Below are positions 17,371 through 27,352 of a stretch of DNA of 64,000 bases, piece after piece. The notes under the pieces are model-generated. The model worked only from the letters and a program-made list of their open reading frames with translations, was not told the origin of the DNA and ran no database searches. This stretch comes from Methanothermobacter sp. K4 (GTDB taxonomy: Archaea; Methanobacteriota; Methanobacteria; Methanobacteriales; Methanothermobacteraceae), in assembly GCF_022014235.1 (NCBI RefSeq), contig NZ_JAKLTD010000002.1, positions 39,328 to 103,327 of the forward strand. Direction: 5' to 3'. Position 1 is the first letter of the stretch, and each line of letters begins with the position of its first letter. The translations under genes and the position numbers were made by a program.

Positions 17371-18975
17371 TTGGTTTATCTGGCCAAGTACATTGTTGTA
17401 ACAGGAGGAGTTGTAAGTTCCATAGGCAAGGGGATAACAGCAGCATCAATTGGAAGGATACTGAGATCATACGGGCTTTCAGTGACAGCCATCAAGATAG
17501 ACCCCTATCTCAACTGGGACTCGGGGACCCTCAACCCCTACCAGCACGGTGAGGTCTTTGTTACCGATGATGGTATGGAGACAGACCTTGACCTGGGCCA
17601 CTATGAGCGCTTCCTGGACGCGGACCTCCCCGGCGAGGCCAACATAACCACAGGTAAGGTTTACCTATCTGTCATCAAGAGGGAGAGGTCCGGCGACTAC
17701 CTGGGCTCATGTGTCCAGATAATACCCCACATCACCGATGAGATCAAAGCAATGATAAGGAAGATTGCAGATAAAAGCGGGGCTGACGTCGTCCTGGTGG
17801 AGGTGGGCGGAACCGTGGGTGACATAGAGGGACAGCCATTCCTGGAGGCCCTGAGGCAGCTCAGAAATGAGGAGGGCCACGAGAATGTCATGTTCGTCCA
17901 TGTAACCTATGTACCATATCTGCGGGCTGCAGGAGAATTCAAGACAAAGCCAACACAGCACAGCACAAAGGAGCTCAGGAGTACAGGTATAAATCCCGAT
18001 ATGATAATCTGCCGCAGTGAGATGCCCATAGACTCATCACTCAAAAAGAAGATAGCCCACTTCTGTGACGTTGAGGAGGAGGCGGTCGTAAACGCCCCGG
18101 ACGCATCATCCATATACGAGGTCCCCCTGGTTCTTGACAGTGAAAACGTCGGCGAATACATAGTGAGGCGGATAGAACTGGATGTTGAGGGGAAAGCGGA
18201 TCTTAAGGAGTGGAGGGAAATCGTGGAATCCCTCATGAAAGAGGAGCCGGTGGTGACAGTTGGAATAGTGGGCAAGTATGTGGAACTTGAGGACTCCTAC
18301 ATAAGCATAAGGGAGGCCCTGAAGCACGCCGCAGCCCACCTCGGAATCCGAGTTGAAATTGAATGGATAAGCGCTGATGATGAGGTCAGTGCGGATGACC
18401 TCAGACACCTTGACTCCATACTGATTCCGGGCGGCTTCGGTGAGAGGGGTATCTCAGGGAAACTCGATGCTGTGAGAGTCGCCCTTCAGGAGAAGATCCC
18501 CATCTTCGGAATATGCCTGGGGATGCAGTGCATGGTGATAGAATTTGCAAGGCTCAATGGAATGGAGGGCGCCAACAGTACAGAGTTCGACCCGGACACA
18601 CCATACCCTGTGATTGACATGATGGAGGAGCAGAAAAGGATAAGGAAGATGGGTGGAACCATGCGCCTCGGCTCCTATGAGTGCAGGGTCAGGAAGGGTA
18701 CCCTTGCCCATGAGGCCTACGGGGAGGAACTTGTAACTGAGAGGCACAGGCACAGGTTTGAGGTGAACAATGAATTCAGGGACGAACTTGAGGGGAAGGG
18801 CCTGATAATCTCAGGGACATCACCCGATGAGTTCCTGGTGGAGATGATTGAGATCAGGGATCACCCATGGTTCCTGGGATGCCAGTTCCACCCTGAGTTC
18901 AAATCAAGACCAAACAGGGCACACCCACTTTTTGTATCATTTCTGAGGGCTGCATTTGAAAATAGGGAATCCTGA
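17371..18975 (+). CDS. pyrG: CTP synthase
   Basis: About 534 aa, full length. The N-terminal synthetase domain begins [17 protein letters not shown] and contains [25 protein letters not shown]. The C-terminal glutaminase domain has the nucleophile Cys in GICLGMQCM and the His-Glu pair in [10 protein letters not shown]. It aminates UTP to CTP with glutamine. The start is uncertain: TTG 17371 directly abuts GGAG, while CTG 17380 (spacing nine) would give the typical N-terminus [10 protein letters not shown]. It converges on the gene at 18987 with 11 bp between stops. Confidence 0.93.
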   Translation: MVYLAKYIVVTGGVVSSIGKGITAASIGRILRSYGLSVTAIKIDPYLNWDSGTLNPYQHGEVFVTDDGMETDLDLGHYERFLDADLPGEANITTGKVYLSVIKRERSGDYLGSCVQIIPHITDEIKAMIRKIADKSGADVVLVEVGGTVGDIEGQPFLEALRQLRNEEGHENVMFVHVTYVPYLRAAGEFKTKPTQHSTKELRSTGINPDMIICRSEMPIDSSLKKKIAHFCDVEEEAVVNAPDASSIYEVPLVLDSENVGEYIVRRIELDVEGKADLKEWREIVESLMKEEPVVTVGIVGKYVELEDSYISIREALKHAAAHLGIRVEIEWISADDEVSADDLRHLDSILIPGGFGERGISGKLDAVRVALQEKIPIFGICLGMQCMVIEFARLNGMEGANSTEFDPDTPYPVIDMMEEQKRIRKMGGTMRLGSYECRVRKGTLAHEAYGEELVTERHRHRFEVNNEFRDELEGKGLIISGTSPDEFLVEMIEIRDHPWFLGCQFHPEFKSRPNRAHPLFVSFLRAAFENRES

Positions 18976-18986
18976 TTCCTTTACCT

Positions 18987-21116
18987 TTATTTTGTAATCA
19001 GCTTTACCTCATCAATGGGCTCCCATACAGTGACGTCCCCGCTCCTCATAACAGCCCTGAATACACCTCCACCATCACCAAGAAGCACTAGTCTCACAAA
19101 CATTGACCTCTCATACCTCCTCTGTAGGACCACTGTCCGGTTTCTTTCAAGGAGTGCGAATGCAACGATATCTGAATCGGGGTCCCCCTCAATAATCCCT
19201 GAGGTCCCATTCACCAGGTAAAGCCTTGAAACATTCATACCATTGAATTTCACACTTTCACCATCATATACCAGTCCATCACTGCTTTTCAGCGGTTCAA
19301 ATGAGGTGATGGTACCCGTGGAGTAGAGTGGTTCCTCTGTTTTTCCGGTGAAATTCCAGCTTCCATAGTAGAGGATCCAGTAACCCTTGTCTATGAGGCG
19401 GTCGTAGGTTACGAGAACATAATCTGATTCACGGTTAAGGGTGGATGTAACCCTTTCCGCAGCGCTCTCATGGAAACCGTACCTCTTCATGAGGTAGTCC
19501 GTACGTTCACCCCTTTCAACACCCAGCACGTCACCCAGGATGATGGCAGAGACTGCAGGGTCATTTTCATTTTTCAGAACCTCAAGGTAGGCATCATCTC
19601 CAGAGGATGCAAGCATTGAGAGGATCTCAGCTGAAAGCACCGGGTCCGATGTTGCAAGTGCCCTGTCCTGCCAGTACTCCCTGTAAACACCTGGAACCCG
19701 GGGATCAAGGGGATAATCAGCACCCCTCCAGAGGATGGTTTCAATGTAGGCAAGTCTCCCATCAAAATTCACGGGCCTCTCAGCCATGAAGGCAAAGAAG
19801 TGCCCGTGGACCCAGTTACAGATCACCACCGTACCACTGGATGTATTCTCCCTTATGTAATGTGCCGCTTCCATGAGGTCATCATTAACCCTCGGGTGCA
19901 GTGCACTGTAACTGTCAATGCATATGAGGAACGAGGGAAGGACCACAATGGCCGCCATAGCCAAATGCAGGGCTTTTCTGAATGTTGGGTCAGAGAGGTC
20001 CATGAAACCCACTGTAATTTCCTTTTCCCTGAGGTCACTGAGAAACAGTGCAGATGTGACAAGAAGGGGGATGGCAGCCACCTCAGAGAACCTTATACCC
20101 CAGAGCATTAAAACGGCCCCTGTCAGTGTCCAGAGGGAGAGGAGAGGTAACAGCACACTTTTCCCGTGATCCCTTATGAGGATCATGAAACCGGCCAGTC
20201 CAGCCAGTAGGAGACCCGGTCCAAGGGCGATCACCGCATCTGCAATTCCAGGCCTCTGCAGCTCCGTTATGTTGGCGTATGGATTCGGGAAGGGATATGC
20301 GGAACTCACACCTCCAGGTATCCTGAGAGCTCCAAAAATGATTGATAGGATACTACCAGGTGCAAGGACCTCAATGAGGGCTGTGCTTACCAGGAGGAGT
20401 ATGATGGGCTCCCTGCGCCTTAACTTAAGTGATATGATCGCGCTGGCTGCAAGGAGAGAGTACAGTATCTGCCAGCCATTCCATGCAGTTGAGTACAGGG
20501 CCATAAGGACCCCTCCAAGGACTGCATGCCTCCAGCTATTCTCCTTAACTGAAAGGTGGAGTGATAGTACCACAGCCAGTGGAAGGACGAGGTTGAACAT
20601 GTCTGTGTCATAGAATCCAGGAACAGTCCTCATGAAGTAGAAGGGTACAGAAACCGCCATGAGACCTGCGGCCGCCGATGAGAGATCGTCACAGTCAAGT
20701 GACCTTCCAAGGGCGAATACAAGGACACCTCCAAGGGGGGCTATAAATGCTGGAAGCCAGAATGCCAGGTCAGTCAGCCCGGTTAAAGGTGACAGGATCA
20801 TGTAAAAAAGGATCGTGAGGTAAGCGAGAAGTGGCGGATAATTGAGGGGCACACCTGGGGGGTAATATGAGCACCTGTCCCACCCATCCTCTGAGAGGGT
20901 CCCATGTTCAAGGAGGCTGGATGCGAGCCTCAGGTTATAGTAGGAGTCCATGTCATACATGTATGGCTGGCTGTAGGTCCCACTGTATATACCCTGGACC
21001 GTGGCAACCGCACCGGCCCTCAGGGCAAACCCAGCAGAGAATATTAAAAGCATTAGAACAAGTGTTCTCCTATCAGGTCTTCTAAGATCACTGACTGATT
21101 CTCTGTCCTGAGTCAA
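18987..21116 (-). CDS. STT3/AglB-like oligosaccharyltransferase paralogue with altered WWDYG motif
   Basis: About 709 aa membrane protein: roughly a dozen hydrophobic segments to residue about 390, then a soluble C-terminal domain. Family motifs include a first-loop acidic motif (YDMDSYYNLR), GFYDTDMFN, and NITELQ at the position of the TIxE loop. The C-terminal domain starts IRENTSSGTVVICNWVHGHF, where AglB normally has WWDYG; here it reads NWVHG, so the Asp that contacts the acceptor Thr/Ser is absent. TTG 21116 has GGGTGG seven bases upstream; GTG 21170 is possible but close to the TATA-like TATTTAAG. The prepilin locus is adjacent and divergent. It may glycosylate proteins or be a diverged glycosyltransferase. 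Confidence 0.75.
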   Translation of the reverse strand: MTQDRESVSDLRRPDRRTLVLMLLIFSAGFALRAGAVATVQGIYSGTYSQPYMYDMDSYYNLRLASSLLEHGTLSEDGWDRCSYYPPGVPLNYPPLLAYLTILFYMILSPLTGLTDLAFWLPAFIAPLGGVLVFALGRSLDCDDLSSAAAGLMAVSVPFYFMRTVPGFYDTDMFNLVLPLAVVLSLHLSVKENSWRHAVLGGVLMALYSTAWNGWQILYSLLAASAIISLKLRRREPIILLLVSTALIEVLAPGSILSIIFGALRIPGGVSSAYPFPNPYANITELQRPGIADAVIALGPGLLLAGLAGFMILIRDHGKSVLLPLLSLWTLTGAVLMLWGIRFSEVAAIPLLVTSALFLSDLREKEITVGFMDLSDPTFRKALHLAMAAIVVLPSFLICIDSYSALHPRVNDDLMEAAHYIRENTSSGTVVICNWVHGHFFAFMAERPVNFDGRLAYIETILWRGADYPLDPRVPGVYREYWQDRALATSDPVLSAEILSMLASSGDDAYLEVLKNENDPAVSAIILGDVLGVERGERTDYLMKRYGFHESAAERVTSTLNRESDYVLVTYDRLIDKGYWILYYGSWNFTGKTEEPLYSTGTITSFEPLKSSDGLVYDGESVKFNGMNVSRLYLVNGTSGIIEGDPDSDIVAFALLERNRTVVLQRRYERSMFVRLVLLGDGGGVFRAVMRSGDVTVWEPIDEVKLITK

Positions 21117-21218
21117 TCTGTATCCACCCTTTAGTTTGTAACCTCGGCACACAATCTGAAATTTATTCACAAAAACTTAAATATCCTCACTTTGAGAATT
21201 AATTAAAAACAAGTCCTG

Positions 21219-21227
21219 AATATATTA
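21219..21227 (+). promoter_or_regulatory. TATA box for the prepilin peptidase gene
   Basis: AATATATTA, about 40 bases before ATG 21261, with a GAGGAGTGAT ribosome-binding site between. Confidence 0.5.
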
Positions 21228-21260
21228 TTCTCTTAATGTTCACATTAGAGGAGTGATTTT

Positions 21261-22409
21261 ATGGTCATGGAACTGATCCCTGTTTTCATAGCACTTATTG
21301 TATGTTTCTATGCCTCATACAGTGATATAAAGAGGGGTTTAATCCCTAATCGCCTTACATTTCCTGTCATTGGCCTTGGCCTTGCCTTTAACGCCCTGAG
21401 GGCCTACACTGAGGCTGACCCCCTGATATTCATATACACCGTCATCTTCACGGCGGGTATATTTGCCCTCGGTTACATCCTCTGGAGGATGGGTGCCTGG
21501 GCCGGTGGCGACGTCAAGCTATTCACCGCCATCACGGCGCTTCTACCTTTCCAGCCATCAATCGTGAGTTACACCTTCCGGGGAGTAGTTTTTCCTGTAA
21601 CAGCAGCTTATCCGTTCCCCTTAACACTTATAATAAACAGCATACTGTCTCTATTGCCATTCCTCCTGGTATACGTCTTCTTCATAATCTACACATCAAG
21701 GAGGGACCTCATGGATGAATTCATGGAGCCCATGAAACAGTACAAGACAAACATGGTCCTCGCCCTTGTGATCACATCGGCGGTGACGCTTACGTTCATT
21801 GTAACGGACTTCCTTCCCTTCCAGATAATAGTGCTCTCCCTCATACTCATCTACCTGCTCACCATGGTCATATCACGCCTCCCCAACAGGGTGAAGGCTG
21901 TGATGGTATCCGTTATAATCGTCTACTCCCTCTACAGGAACTTCGAGTTGACCGTGAGCGGCGTTGTTGTGCTTTGGGTCTCAATAACCGCCATACAGCT
22001 CATAAGGAAGCTTCTGACTTCCATCACAAGGGAGGCCCTGCAGGATACCATGCATGTGGATGAACTCAGGGAGGGAATGATACTCGCCCACACGCTCTAC
22101 AGGAAGGGTGATGAATACTACTTTGATGACACCTCATTCACCGACAGGTTCAGGACCGCTGCAAGGACAGGGGATGTATCCACGCTTACCTACAGGGGTG
22201 AACCTGTAATTTCGGCAATGGCCGCCGGCCTGAGGGAGGAGGAGATCCAGACACTCAGGGACCTTGTGGCTGATGGGAAGATCCGTGATGAGTTCCGTAT
22301 AAGGAGGGGTCTGCCCTTTGCCCCCGCGATATTCATAGGACTTCTGATCTCACTCCTTGTGGGTGACCTTGCAGTGATACTCTTTAAGGTATTTGACCTG
22401 GTATTTTAG
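21261..22409 (+). CDS. Archaeal type IV prepilin peptidase (A24 family, EppA/FlaK-like) with C-terminal extension
   Basis: 382 aa polytopic membrane aspartic protease. The two catalytic Asp are in YSDIKRGLIPNRL (near residue 23) and in AGGDVKLFTAI (the GxGD-type site, near residue 91). These enzymes cleave class III signal peptides of archaeal pilins at the cytoplasmic face. The protein is longer than bacterial PilD-type cores, with further membrane spans and a soluble segment at about 260-350 before a last hydrophobic helix. It is followed directly by pilin-like genes, its expected substrates. GAGGAGTGAT precedes the ATG. Confidence 0.88.
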   Translation: MVMELIPVFIALIVCFYASYSDIKRGLIPNRLTFPVIGLGLAFNALRAYTEADPLIFIYTVIFTAGIFALGYILWRMGAWAGGDVKLFTAITALLPFQPSIVSYTFRGVVFPVTAAYPFPLTLIINSILSLLPFLLVYVFFIIYTSRRDLMDEFMEPMKQYKTNMVLALVITSAVTLTFIVTDFLPFQIIVLSLILIYLLTMVISRLPNRVKAVMVSVIIVYSLYRNFELTVSGVVVLWVSITAIQLIRKLLTSITREALQDTMHVDELREGMILAHTLYRKGDEYYFDDTSFTDRFRTAARTGDVSTLTYRGEPVISAMAAGLREEEIQTLRDLVADGKIRDEFRIRRGLPFAPAIFIGLLISLLVGDLAVILFKVFDLVF

Positions 22410-22472
22410 CCAAGTATTTAAGAGGGCCTCCACATAAACAATATCAGTTGAATAATGTTGAAGGTGATCAGC

Positions 22473-22904
22473 ATGGATAGCAGGGGACAGGTTTCCCTGG
22501 AGTACCTCCTACTCATACTCGTGGTCCTCCTTGTGCTGGGTGGCGTGACCATACCCCTCATAGGGAGCTCAATAGAGGCTAGTACAGATGTATCCCGGGC
22601 ATCAGATGCAAAGGTGGCTGTTCAGACACTAGCAGATGCAGCTGATATAGTCTATTCCAATGGTCCAGGGGCGAAGAGGACCGTGAGCTTCTATATACCC
22701 GTTGATGGTGCACTCATCTTTGCCAATAACAGCGTGATATTCACGGTTACCTACAGTAACGGTACAAGGTCAAATATAACAGCCCCCACACAGTACAACC
22801 TCACATCACAGTCGGTTAATGTTCAGAGGGGATGGTACCGTGCGGTGGTTCAGTGGCCACTTAACTCCACAACCGTACTCATAACAAACATAACAAGGAC
22901 CTAG
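22473..22904 (+). CDS. Type IV pilin-like protein with class III signal peptide
   Basis: 143 aa. The N-terminus MDSRGQVSLEYLLLILVV has the euryarchaeal pilin form: a short charged leader ending RG, then QxSxEYLLL and a hydrophobic helix. Cleavage is expected between Gly5 and Gln6. ATG 22473 has GGTGA five bases upstream; ATG 22455 would put six extra residues before the leader. The exported part has several N-x-S/T sequons. Close to the prepilin peptidase gene. Confidence 0.87.
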   Translation: MDSRGQVSLEYLLLILVVLLVLGGVTIPLIGSSIEASTDVSRASDAKVAVQTLADAADIVYSNGPGAKRTVSFYIPVDGALIFANNSVIFTVTYSNGTRSNITAPTQYNLTSQSVNVQRGWYRAVVQWPLNSTTVLITNITRT

Positions 22905-22914
22905 GAGGGGTTTC

Positions 22915-23811
22915 ATGAGTTTCTTCTCAAGACTTGGCAGTGCAGTGATAACTCTATTCACACTCATCGGATCGGCAATCTTTGGAATAATAAGGCTTCC
23001 ATCTAAGATAAGAAGCAGGACATCTGATCTTCGAAGGGGAATCTCAGAGGTTGATGTTGAAAACGTGAAAAGAATGATCAGGGACAGGGCCGAGTCAATA
23101 GGGGAGCGCATCCCAGCCCAGCAGGATGCGGAGGTTCAGGAAATCCTCGAGGAGGCAAAGAACCATGATATCAAGATACCTGAGGATAGCGCCCCAATAA
23201 TCATCAAGGCAGGGAGCTTTGACCCGGCAGAGAAGGAAAACGCGGTCCTCAAACTTCAGCTCACAGCCTCTGGATTCATCGTGCTCTCGATAATATACGT
23301 CTTCAATTTCATATCGCTAATTGTATTCATGCCGGCGGCACTTATACTGCTTGGACTCCTCCTTTACATACTCTACCGCCAGATAAGGGTCATGTACCCA
23401 GGTGACTTCGAGGCTTACAGGGACTTCTTCCTCATGTACGTGGCTGTTGGGGTTGTTATAATCTTTGTATCAGGTAACTCTGCCCTCACCATGGCCTTCC
23501 CATTTGTATTTTTCCCGGCGCTCACAACACTCCTCTTTGCTGTGCTGGCTGTGGCTGCGGTCTTCCTCATATTCAGAATAAGATATGTGCGGGACTACAC
23601 CTTCGGTGAGGTTATAGAGACTGGTGAAAACACATCCTATGTCAGGGTTGACTATGATATAAGGAGTAACGTTAAACCAGACGTTTACATAGTTGAGAAT
23701 GGTGGCTTTGATGTGAAGGTGGGGGATACAGTGAAGCTTAAAGTTGAGGGGTCTGTCATGAGCATGAGGGGTAACAGGCCTGTGAGGATAACTGGTGTGG
23801 AAGGGGCGTAA
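22915..23811 (+). CDS. DUF2101-like membrane protein in the pilin locus
   Basis: 298 aa. Hydrophobic N-terminus (about 8-27), a charged, partly coiled segment (30-110), then four or so membrane spans between about 115 and 220 and a C-terminal soluble beta-rich domain (VIETGENTSYVRVDYDI ... DTVKLKVEGSVMS), possibly OB-like. I recognise it only as a conserved methanobacterial membrane family (DUF2101 is my best match). It could be a membrane platform for pilus assembly, as no other platform gene is nearby, but that is inference. Confidence 0.6.
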   Translation: MSFFSRLGSAVITLFTLIGSAIFGIIRLPSKIRSRTSDLRRGISEVDVENVKRMIRDRAESIGERIPAQQDAEVQEILEEAKNHDIKIPEDSAPIIIKAGSFDPAEKENAVLKLQLTASGFIVLSIIYVFNFISLIVFMPAALILLGLLLYILYRQIRVMYPGDFEAYRDFFLMYVAVGVVIIFVSGNSALTMAFPFVFFPALTTLLFAVLAVAAVFLIFRIRYVRDYTFGEVIETGENTSYVRVDYDIRSNVKPDVYIVENGGFDVKVGDTVKLKVEGSVMSMRGNRPVRITGVEGA

Positions 23812-23832
23812 TCGGAAAATAAATAAATTAAT

Positions 23833-23909
23833 TTTTTCTACACCTGTACCGTGGATGTAACTGGGAATAAAAACTGGGAATAATTTTTCTAGACCTGTAC
23901 CGTGTATGT
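23833..23909 (-). repeat. Duplicated 3' end of the minus-strand pilin gene
   Basis: 23833-23858 and 23884-23909 match at 24 of 26 bases (offset 51). The second copy includes the stop codon and last codons of the minus-strand pilin gene. Between them AACTGGGAATAA occurs twice (23859-23870, 23872-23883). Confidence 0.85.
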
Positions 23910-24272
23910 TCTATCCCCCAGCCTGACGGTGGTGCTGTTCACGGGCTTTACTCCATTGAGACTTAAGAGGGACTCAACGGTCCTGTTTATCACAAATGTT
24001 CTGTAATTTGAGGGGAGGGGAGTGTCAAAGTACAGGGTTATGGTCCTGTTGCTTCCACCTGTTATGGTTGTCTTTGTGACCTTCACTGGCTTCATGGATA
24101 CATTGGTGTACGCAATCTCGGCAACCGCAGATGATGCACCCTCCCTTGCAGCGGTGGCTATGCTGTTCTCTTGGGACTGAGGACCTGCAATTGATGAGAA
24201 AACGAGCACGATTATCAGTATGAATGAAACGATCAAGAGAAATTCTGCTGAGACCTGACCCCTGAGGTCCAT
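23889..24272 (-). CDS. Type IV pilin-like protein, minus strand
   Basis: 127 aa from ATG 24272, which has GGTGA five bases upstream. The N-terminus MDLRGQVSAEFLLIVSFILII is again the class III form (leader ending RG, then QxSxEFLL). The longer reading frame to 24404 would put 44 residues before the leader and is unlikely. The exported part is Thr/Ser-rich with sequons (NVS, NRT). It is the only pilin gene here in this orientation, divergent from the pilin-like genes that follow. Confidence 0.85.
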   Translation of the reverse strand: MDLRGQVSAEFLLIVSFILIIVLVFSSIAGPQSQENSIATAAREGASSAVAEIAYTNVSMKPVKVTKTTITGGSNRTITLYFDTPLPSNYRTFVINRTVESLLSLNGVKPVNSTTVRLGDRTYTVQV

Positions 24273-24308
24273 GTATATCACCTTCCTGCTAATATATGAA
24301 TGAGCAAG

Positions 24309-24320
24309 TATATATAATAT
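24309..24320. promoter_or_regulatory. Symmetrical TATA element between divergent pilin genes
   Basis: TATATATAATAT sits 37 bases from the minus-strand start and 42 from the plus-strand start, at a suitable distance to serve both directions. Confidence 0.5.
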
Positions 24321-24361
24321 TCCCGGCATAAATAACCACATATAAAGAGAAGGGGATAAAA

Positions 24362-25246
24362 TTGAGGGGTATACTGGCTGATAAGAGGGGATTTGCATTT
24401 TCACTTGACATACTTCTGGCTCTCATACCATTGACCATCATGCTGGGCATACTTGCTGCTGACATGGATAACATAATGTATTTAACACAGAGCACCATCT
24501 ACCAGAGCGCCCTTGACCGCCAGGCATCGGATATAGCAGATGCGTTGGTTGAAACCTCGGGTGTCCCTCCCAACTGGGAGCAGCTTGGGAACCCCCAGAG
24601 CATAGGACTTGCAAGGTATGACCCTGTGAGAAACATGCCCCAGAAGAACTATCTATCCCCGGCAAAGATCGCCGGGATAAATACGACCAACATGGGGGAA
24701 CTTGTGGGCCCGGAGTATGGGTACTACATCAACATAAGCACCACTGAGGGTCTAACTGTCAGAACCCTTGGAACACTCAACACAAGCGCCCCTGACATTG
24801 CAAGGGTTGAACGTTACGTCCTCACCACAAAGGTTGAGCGTGTGGGTTCAATAGAGGGTCTCATAAGGGATGCGGGTCAGCCAAGGACCTACACAACCAA
24901 CTTCCCAACCAATGATGCATATCTTAGAATCTACGACTACTGGGTTCTTGTAATTAACAGGGGATACAATTCAGCATTTGTTGATGTTAACAACAACCGT
25001 GTTGTACCCCCAAATGATATAGGCCAGCACATAACAGAGATCAAGAAACAGATAAACGAGACCTACCTCTACAATAACACGACATTCAGGGATAACATAC
25101 TGAGTGTGAGGACCCAGAGTAACCCTGGGGCATCAATGGATGTCTACATCCTGGCAGCACCCAAGGGTACCCCCGCAGATCAGATAACACTTGATAACGT
25201 GAGGTTAAGGCCCGCAAAATTTGTCCTGTACCTCTGGATAAAATGA
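24362..25246 (+). CDS. Pilin-like secreted protein with class III N-terminus
   Basis: 294 aa starting at TTG 24362 (RGILADKRGFAFSLDILLALIP), preceded by AAGGGGAT. The short basic leader followed by a hydrophobic helix with an acidic residue resembles a pilin signal, though the usual Q-x-S-x-E is replaced by F-x-F-S-x-D. The exported part has about six N-x-S/T sequons. First of a run of four such genes in the same direction. No other domain recognised. Confidence 0.72.
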   Translation: MRGILADKRGFAFSLDILLALIPLTIMLGILAADMDNIMYLTQSTIYQSALDRQASDIADALVETSGVPPNWEQLGNPQSIGLARYDPVRNMPQKNYLSPAKIAGINTTNMGELVGPEYGYYINISTTEGLTVRTLGTLNTSAPDIARVERYVLTTKVERVGSIEGLIRDAGQPRTYTTNFPTNDAYLRIYDYWVLVINRGYNSAFVDVNNNRVVPPNDIGQHITEIKKQINETYLYNNTTFRDNILSVRTQSNPGASMDVYILAAPKGTPADQITLDNVRLRPAKFVLYLWIK

Positions 25247-25277
25247 TGAATATATTACCTGATGCAGGTGATCAGTT

Positions 25278-27350
25278 ATGATCCGTGATTTCGGTGATGA
25301 TGAGGGAGGATTCATATTCACAACCGACGCCGTCCTGGCACTGATTGTTGTATTCATATTCACAGCATCAATTGTGACCTACTTTGCACTTCCAAATTAT
25401 ATGGGGTCTGACCACCAGCACCTTGAGGCCCTGGCAGCGGATGCCCTGGATGTCATGAGACAGGACGGGACACTCTACTCTGCAGCCGCCATGTACTCAA
25501 GGAACAACACGGCAGGTGCAGAGAACGTGATAAGGTCTGAGCTGAGGTCGCTACTACCACCCGGCGTTGGGTATGAGTTCAAGATGGGCCCATACCCGAC
25601 CCTCAGGAATGACAGCGGGATACTCGTAGCAAGGGACACCGCATCCAGGGCCATAGTGATTTCAGGTCCTGAGGAGGGCTGGCTTGGACGTGCATGGTAC
25701 AAGATGGAGGAGGTCACACTGGAGGACCAGGAGATAAACTTCACCACAACCGTCTGGAACTTCCACAACTGGCTCACCAATTTCTGGAACACTCTTTACT
25801 CAAGACCCTACTGGGGATACCAGACAGCACCCCAGAACATCACCTTCTCGGTTCCGTCAACTAACATCCACTGGGGCAAGTTCCTTCTCGGTTCATGTAA
25901 CCGGCAGAACAGATCATCATACGGGGCCAACGTGGTGATTAACAATGTTCCCCATGTTGTCAGGAACGATAGCTTCACCTTCCTCAACCTCAGGCCCGGA
26001 ACAACAAGGGAACTCATGTACAATTATCAGGGAAACATAACGTCACTTGTGGGTGGCTCAAACAGGTTCTATGTCCAGTTCACCAACATGACCACAACAG
26101 GAAGCACTGATTACGATCTTCCATGGTTCTCAGTAATAGCCAACTATACAAACACAATAAAGGTGCCGAAAGGTATCATTACCCGCACATATCCCTTCAA
26201 TGACGTTGCGGGCCTTGCGGTGCCCGGCTTAACAAGACTGGATAACAATGGTACCATGGGTTACGGCCGTATATATGACCTCAACACAGGTACAGTTACA
26301 AACCTAAACACCAGGAGGGTGATAGCATGGAGCAGTATGGTGAGACAGAACCATTTATACTCTGATGGTCTGCCATTCGTAATTGATAGCGTTAATGGTG
26401 GCAGCGCAGATGGATGTGCGGTTAGCGTCACACAGGACGTCCCCATACCTACAGGTTCAAGGATACTTGATGCATACACCGTTGTCAACCCCTATGGTGG
26501 TGTTGACAATGCCCTTGTGGAGGTATGGAATGGTACCGCCTGGAATGTGGCATTCTGTTCATTCAATTATGGGGGAGTGACATACAGTGCAGTGTCTGAT
26601 GGTTACGGTAACGTGCCGGGTATAATATACATCAGGGACTACCTGAGGGCCGGGCAGACCAATAAGGTCAGGGTGACGATATGGGACAATGTCCCTGGCC
26701 AGGACTACGACCTGGTGGGTCTTGTTGACTGCTACTCCACGGTCTCCTACACATCACTACCCATCCAGTGGAACAACTACCCATTTGCAAGCTACCAGAA
26801 CTCAACCAACGTATCAGCACCTGTGAGGCAGTTCGCCATTGGATCAGATGCCAAGAAGGTCCTGCTCTTCATGGGGGCAGGCCTTGACACCAAAACAATC
26901 AGGGTTGAGGTTAAAAACTCAACGAGTGCCTGGACCCAGCTCTACAATGGCCCTGTACCCTTCTCTCTGGATATAGGGGCCATTGATGTTGCAGGAAGCA
27001 GGATATTCACAACCGGGGGGACACCTGGAAACTACAGTACAAGACCCGGAACCTATGATATACGTGTCACCATAAATTCAGGTCAGGGGTGGGAGTCAGG
27101 GGACTCCAACGCCGAGATATATTCAGGTACACGTGTCGCTGTGATATACCCGAAATTCCTTGCAAACATGTGGGCCACAGAATATTCCAACGACGCATAC
27201 ACTGCCCAGGCCCTTGCAAGGCAGGAGCTCATAGCGATGCTCCAGGCATCAGGCTACAACATAGACCCGTCACTTATAAGGACCGAAGCCCTCTACACAG
27301 GGGACATACCCAATTCATTACCTGTTAGACTAACACTGTGGAGGAGTTAG
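25278..27350 (+). CDS. Large sequon-rich surface protein with pilin-like N-terminus
   Basis: 690 aa, unusually large for a pilin. The N-terminus DDEGGFIFTTDAVLALIVVFIF fits a class III signal followed by a single hydrophobic helix. The remaining 640 residues are predicted extracellular, rich in Asn, Thr, Tyr and Gly, with about 15 N-x-S/T sequons and beta-rich sequence. A single-helix exported architecture suits an adhesin-like or tip subunit. It is followed two bases later by the next pilin-like gene. No known enzymatic domain seen. Confidence 0.7.
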   Translation: MIRDFGDDEGGFIFTTDAVLALIVVFIFTASIVTYFALPNYMGSDHQHLEALAADALDVMRQDGTLYSAAAMYSRNNTAGAENVIRSELRSLLPPGVGYEFKMGPYPTLRNDSGILVARDTASRAIVISGPEEGWLGRAWYKMEEVTLEDQEINFTTTVWNFHNWLTNFWNTLYSRPYWGYQTAPQNITFSVPSTNIHWGKFLLGSCNRQNRSSYGANVVINNVPHVVRNDSFTFLNLRPGTTRELMYNYQGNITSLVGGSNRFYVQFTNMTTTGSTDYDLPWFSVIANYTNTIKVPKGIITRTYPFNDVAGLAVPGLTRLDNNGTMGYGRIYDLNTGTVTNLNTRRVIAWSSMVRQNHLYSDGLPFVIDSVNGGSADGCAVSVTQDVPIPTGSRILDAYTVVNPYGGVDNALVEVWNGTAWNVAFCSFNYGGVTYSAVSDGYGNVPGIIYIRDYLRAGQTNKVRVTIWDNVPGQDYDLVGLVDCYSTVSYTSLPIQWNNYPFASYQNSTNVSAPVRQFAIGSDAKKVLLFMGAGLDTKTIRVEVKNSTSAWTQLYNGPVPFSLDIGAIDVAGSRIFTTGGTPGNYSTRPGTYDIRVTINSGQGWESGDSNAEIYSGTRVAVIYPKFLANMWATEYSNDAYTAQALARQELIAMLQASGYNIDPSLIRTEALYTGDIPNSLPVRLTLWRS

Positions 27351-27352
27351 AT

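Noticed and set aside
22455-22472. Upstream ATG for the first pilin gene
   Set aside because: It would put six extra residues before the class III leader and has a poorer ribosome-binding site than ATG 22473.
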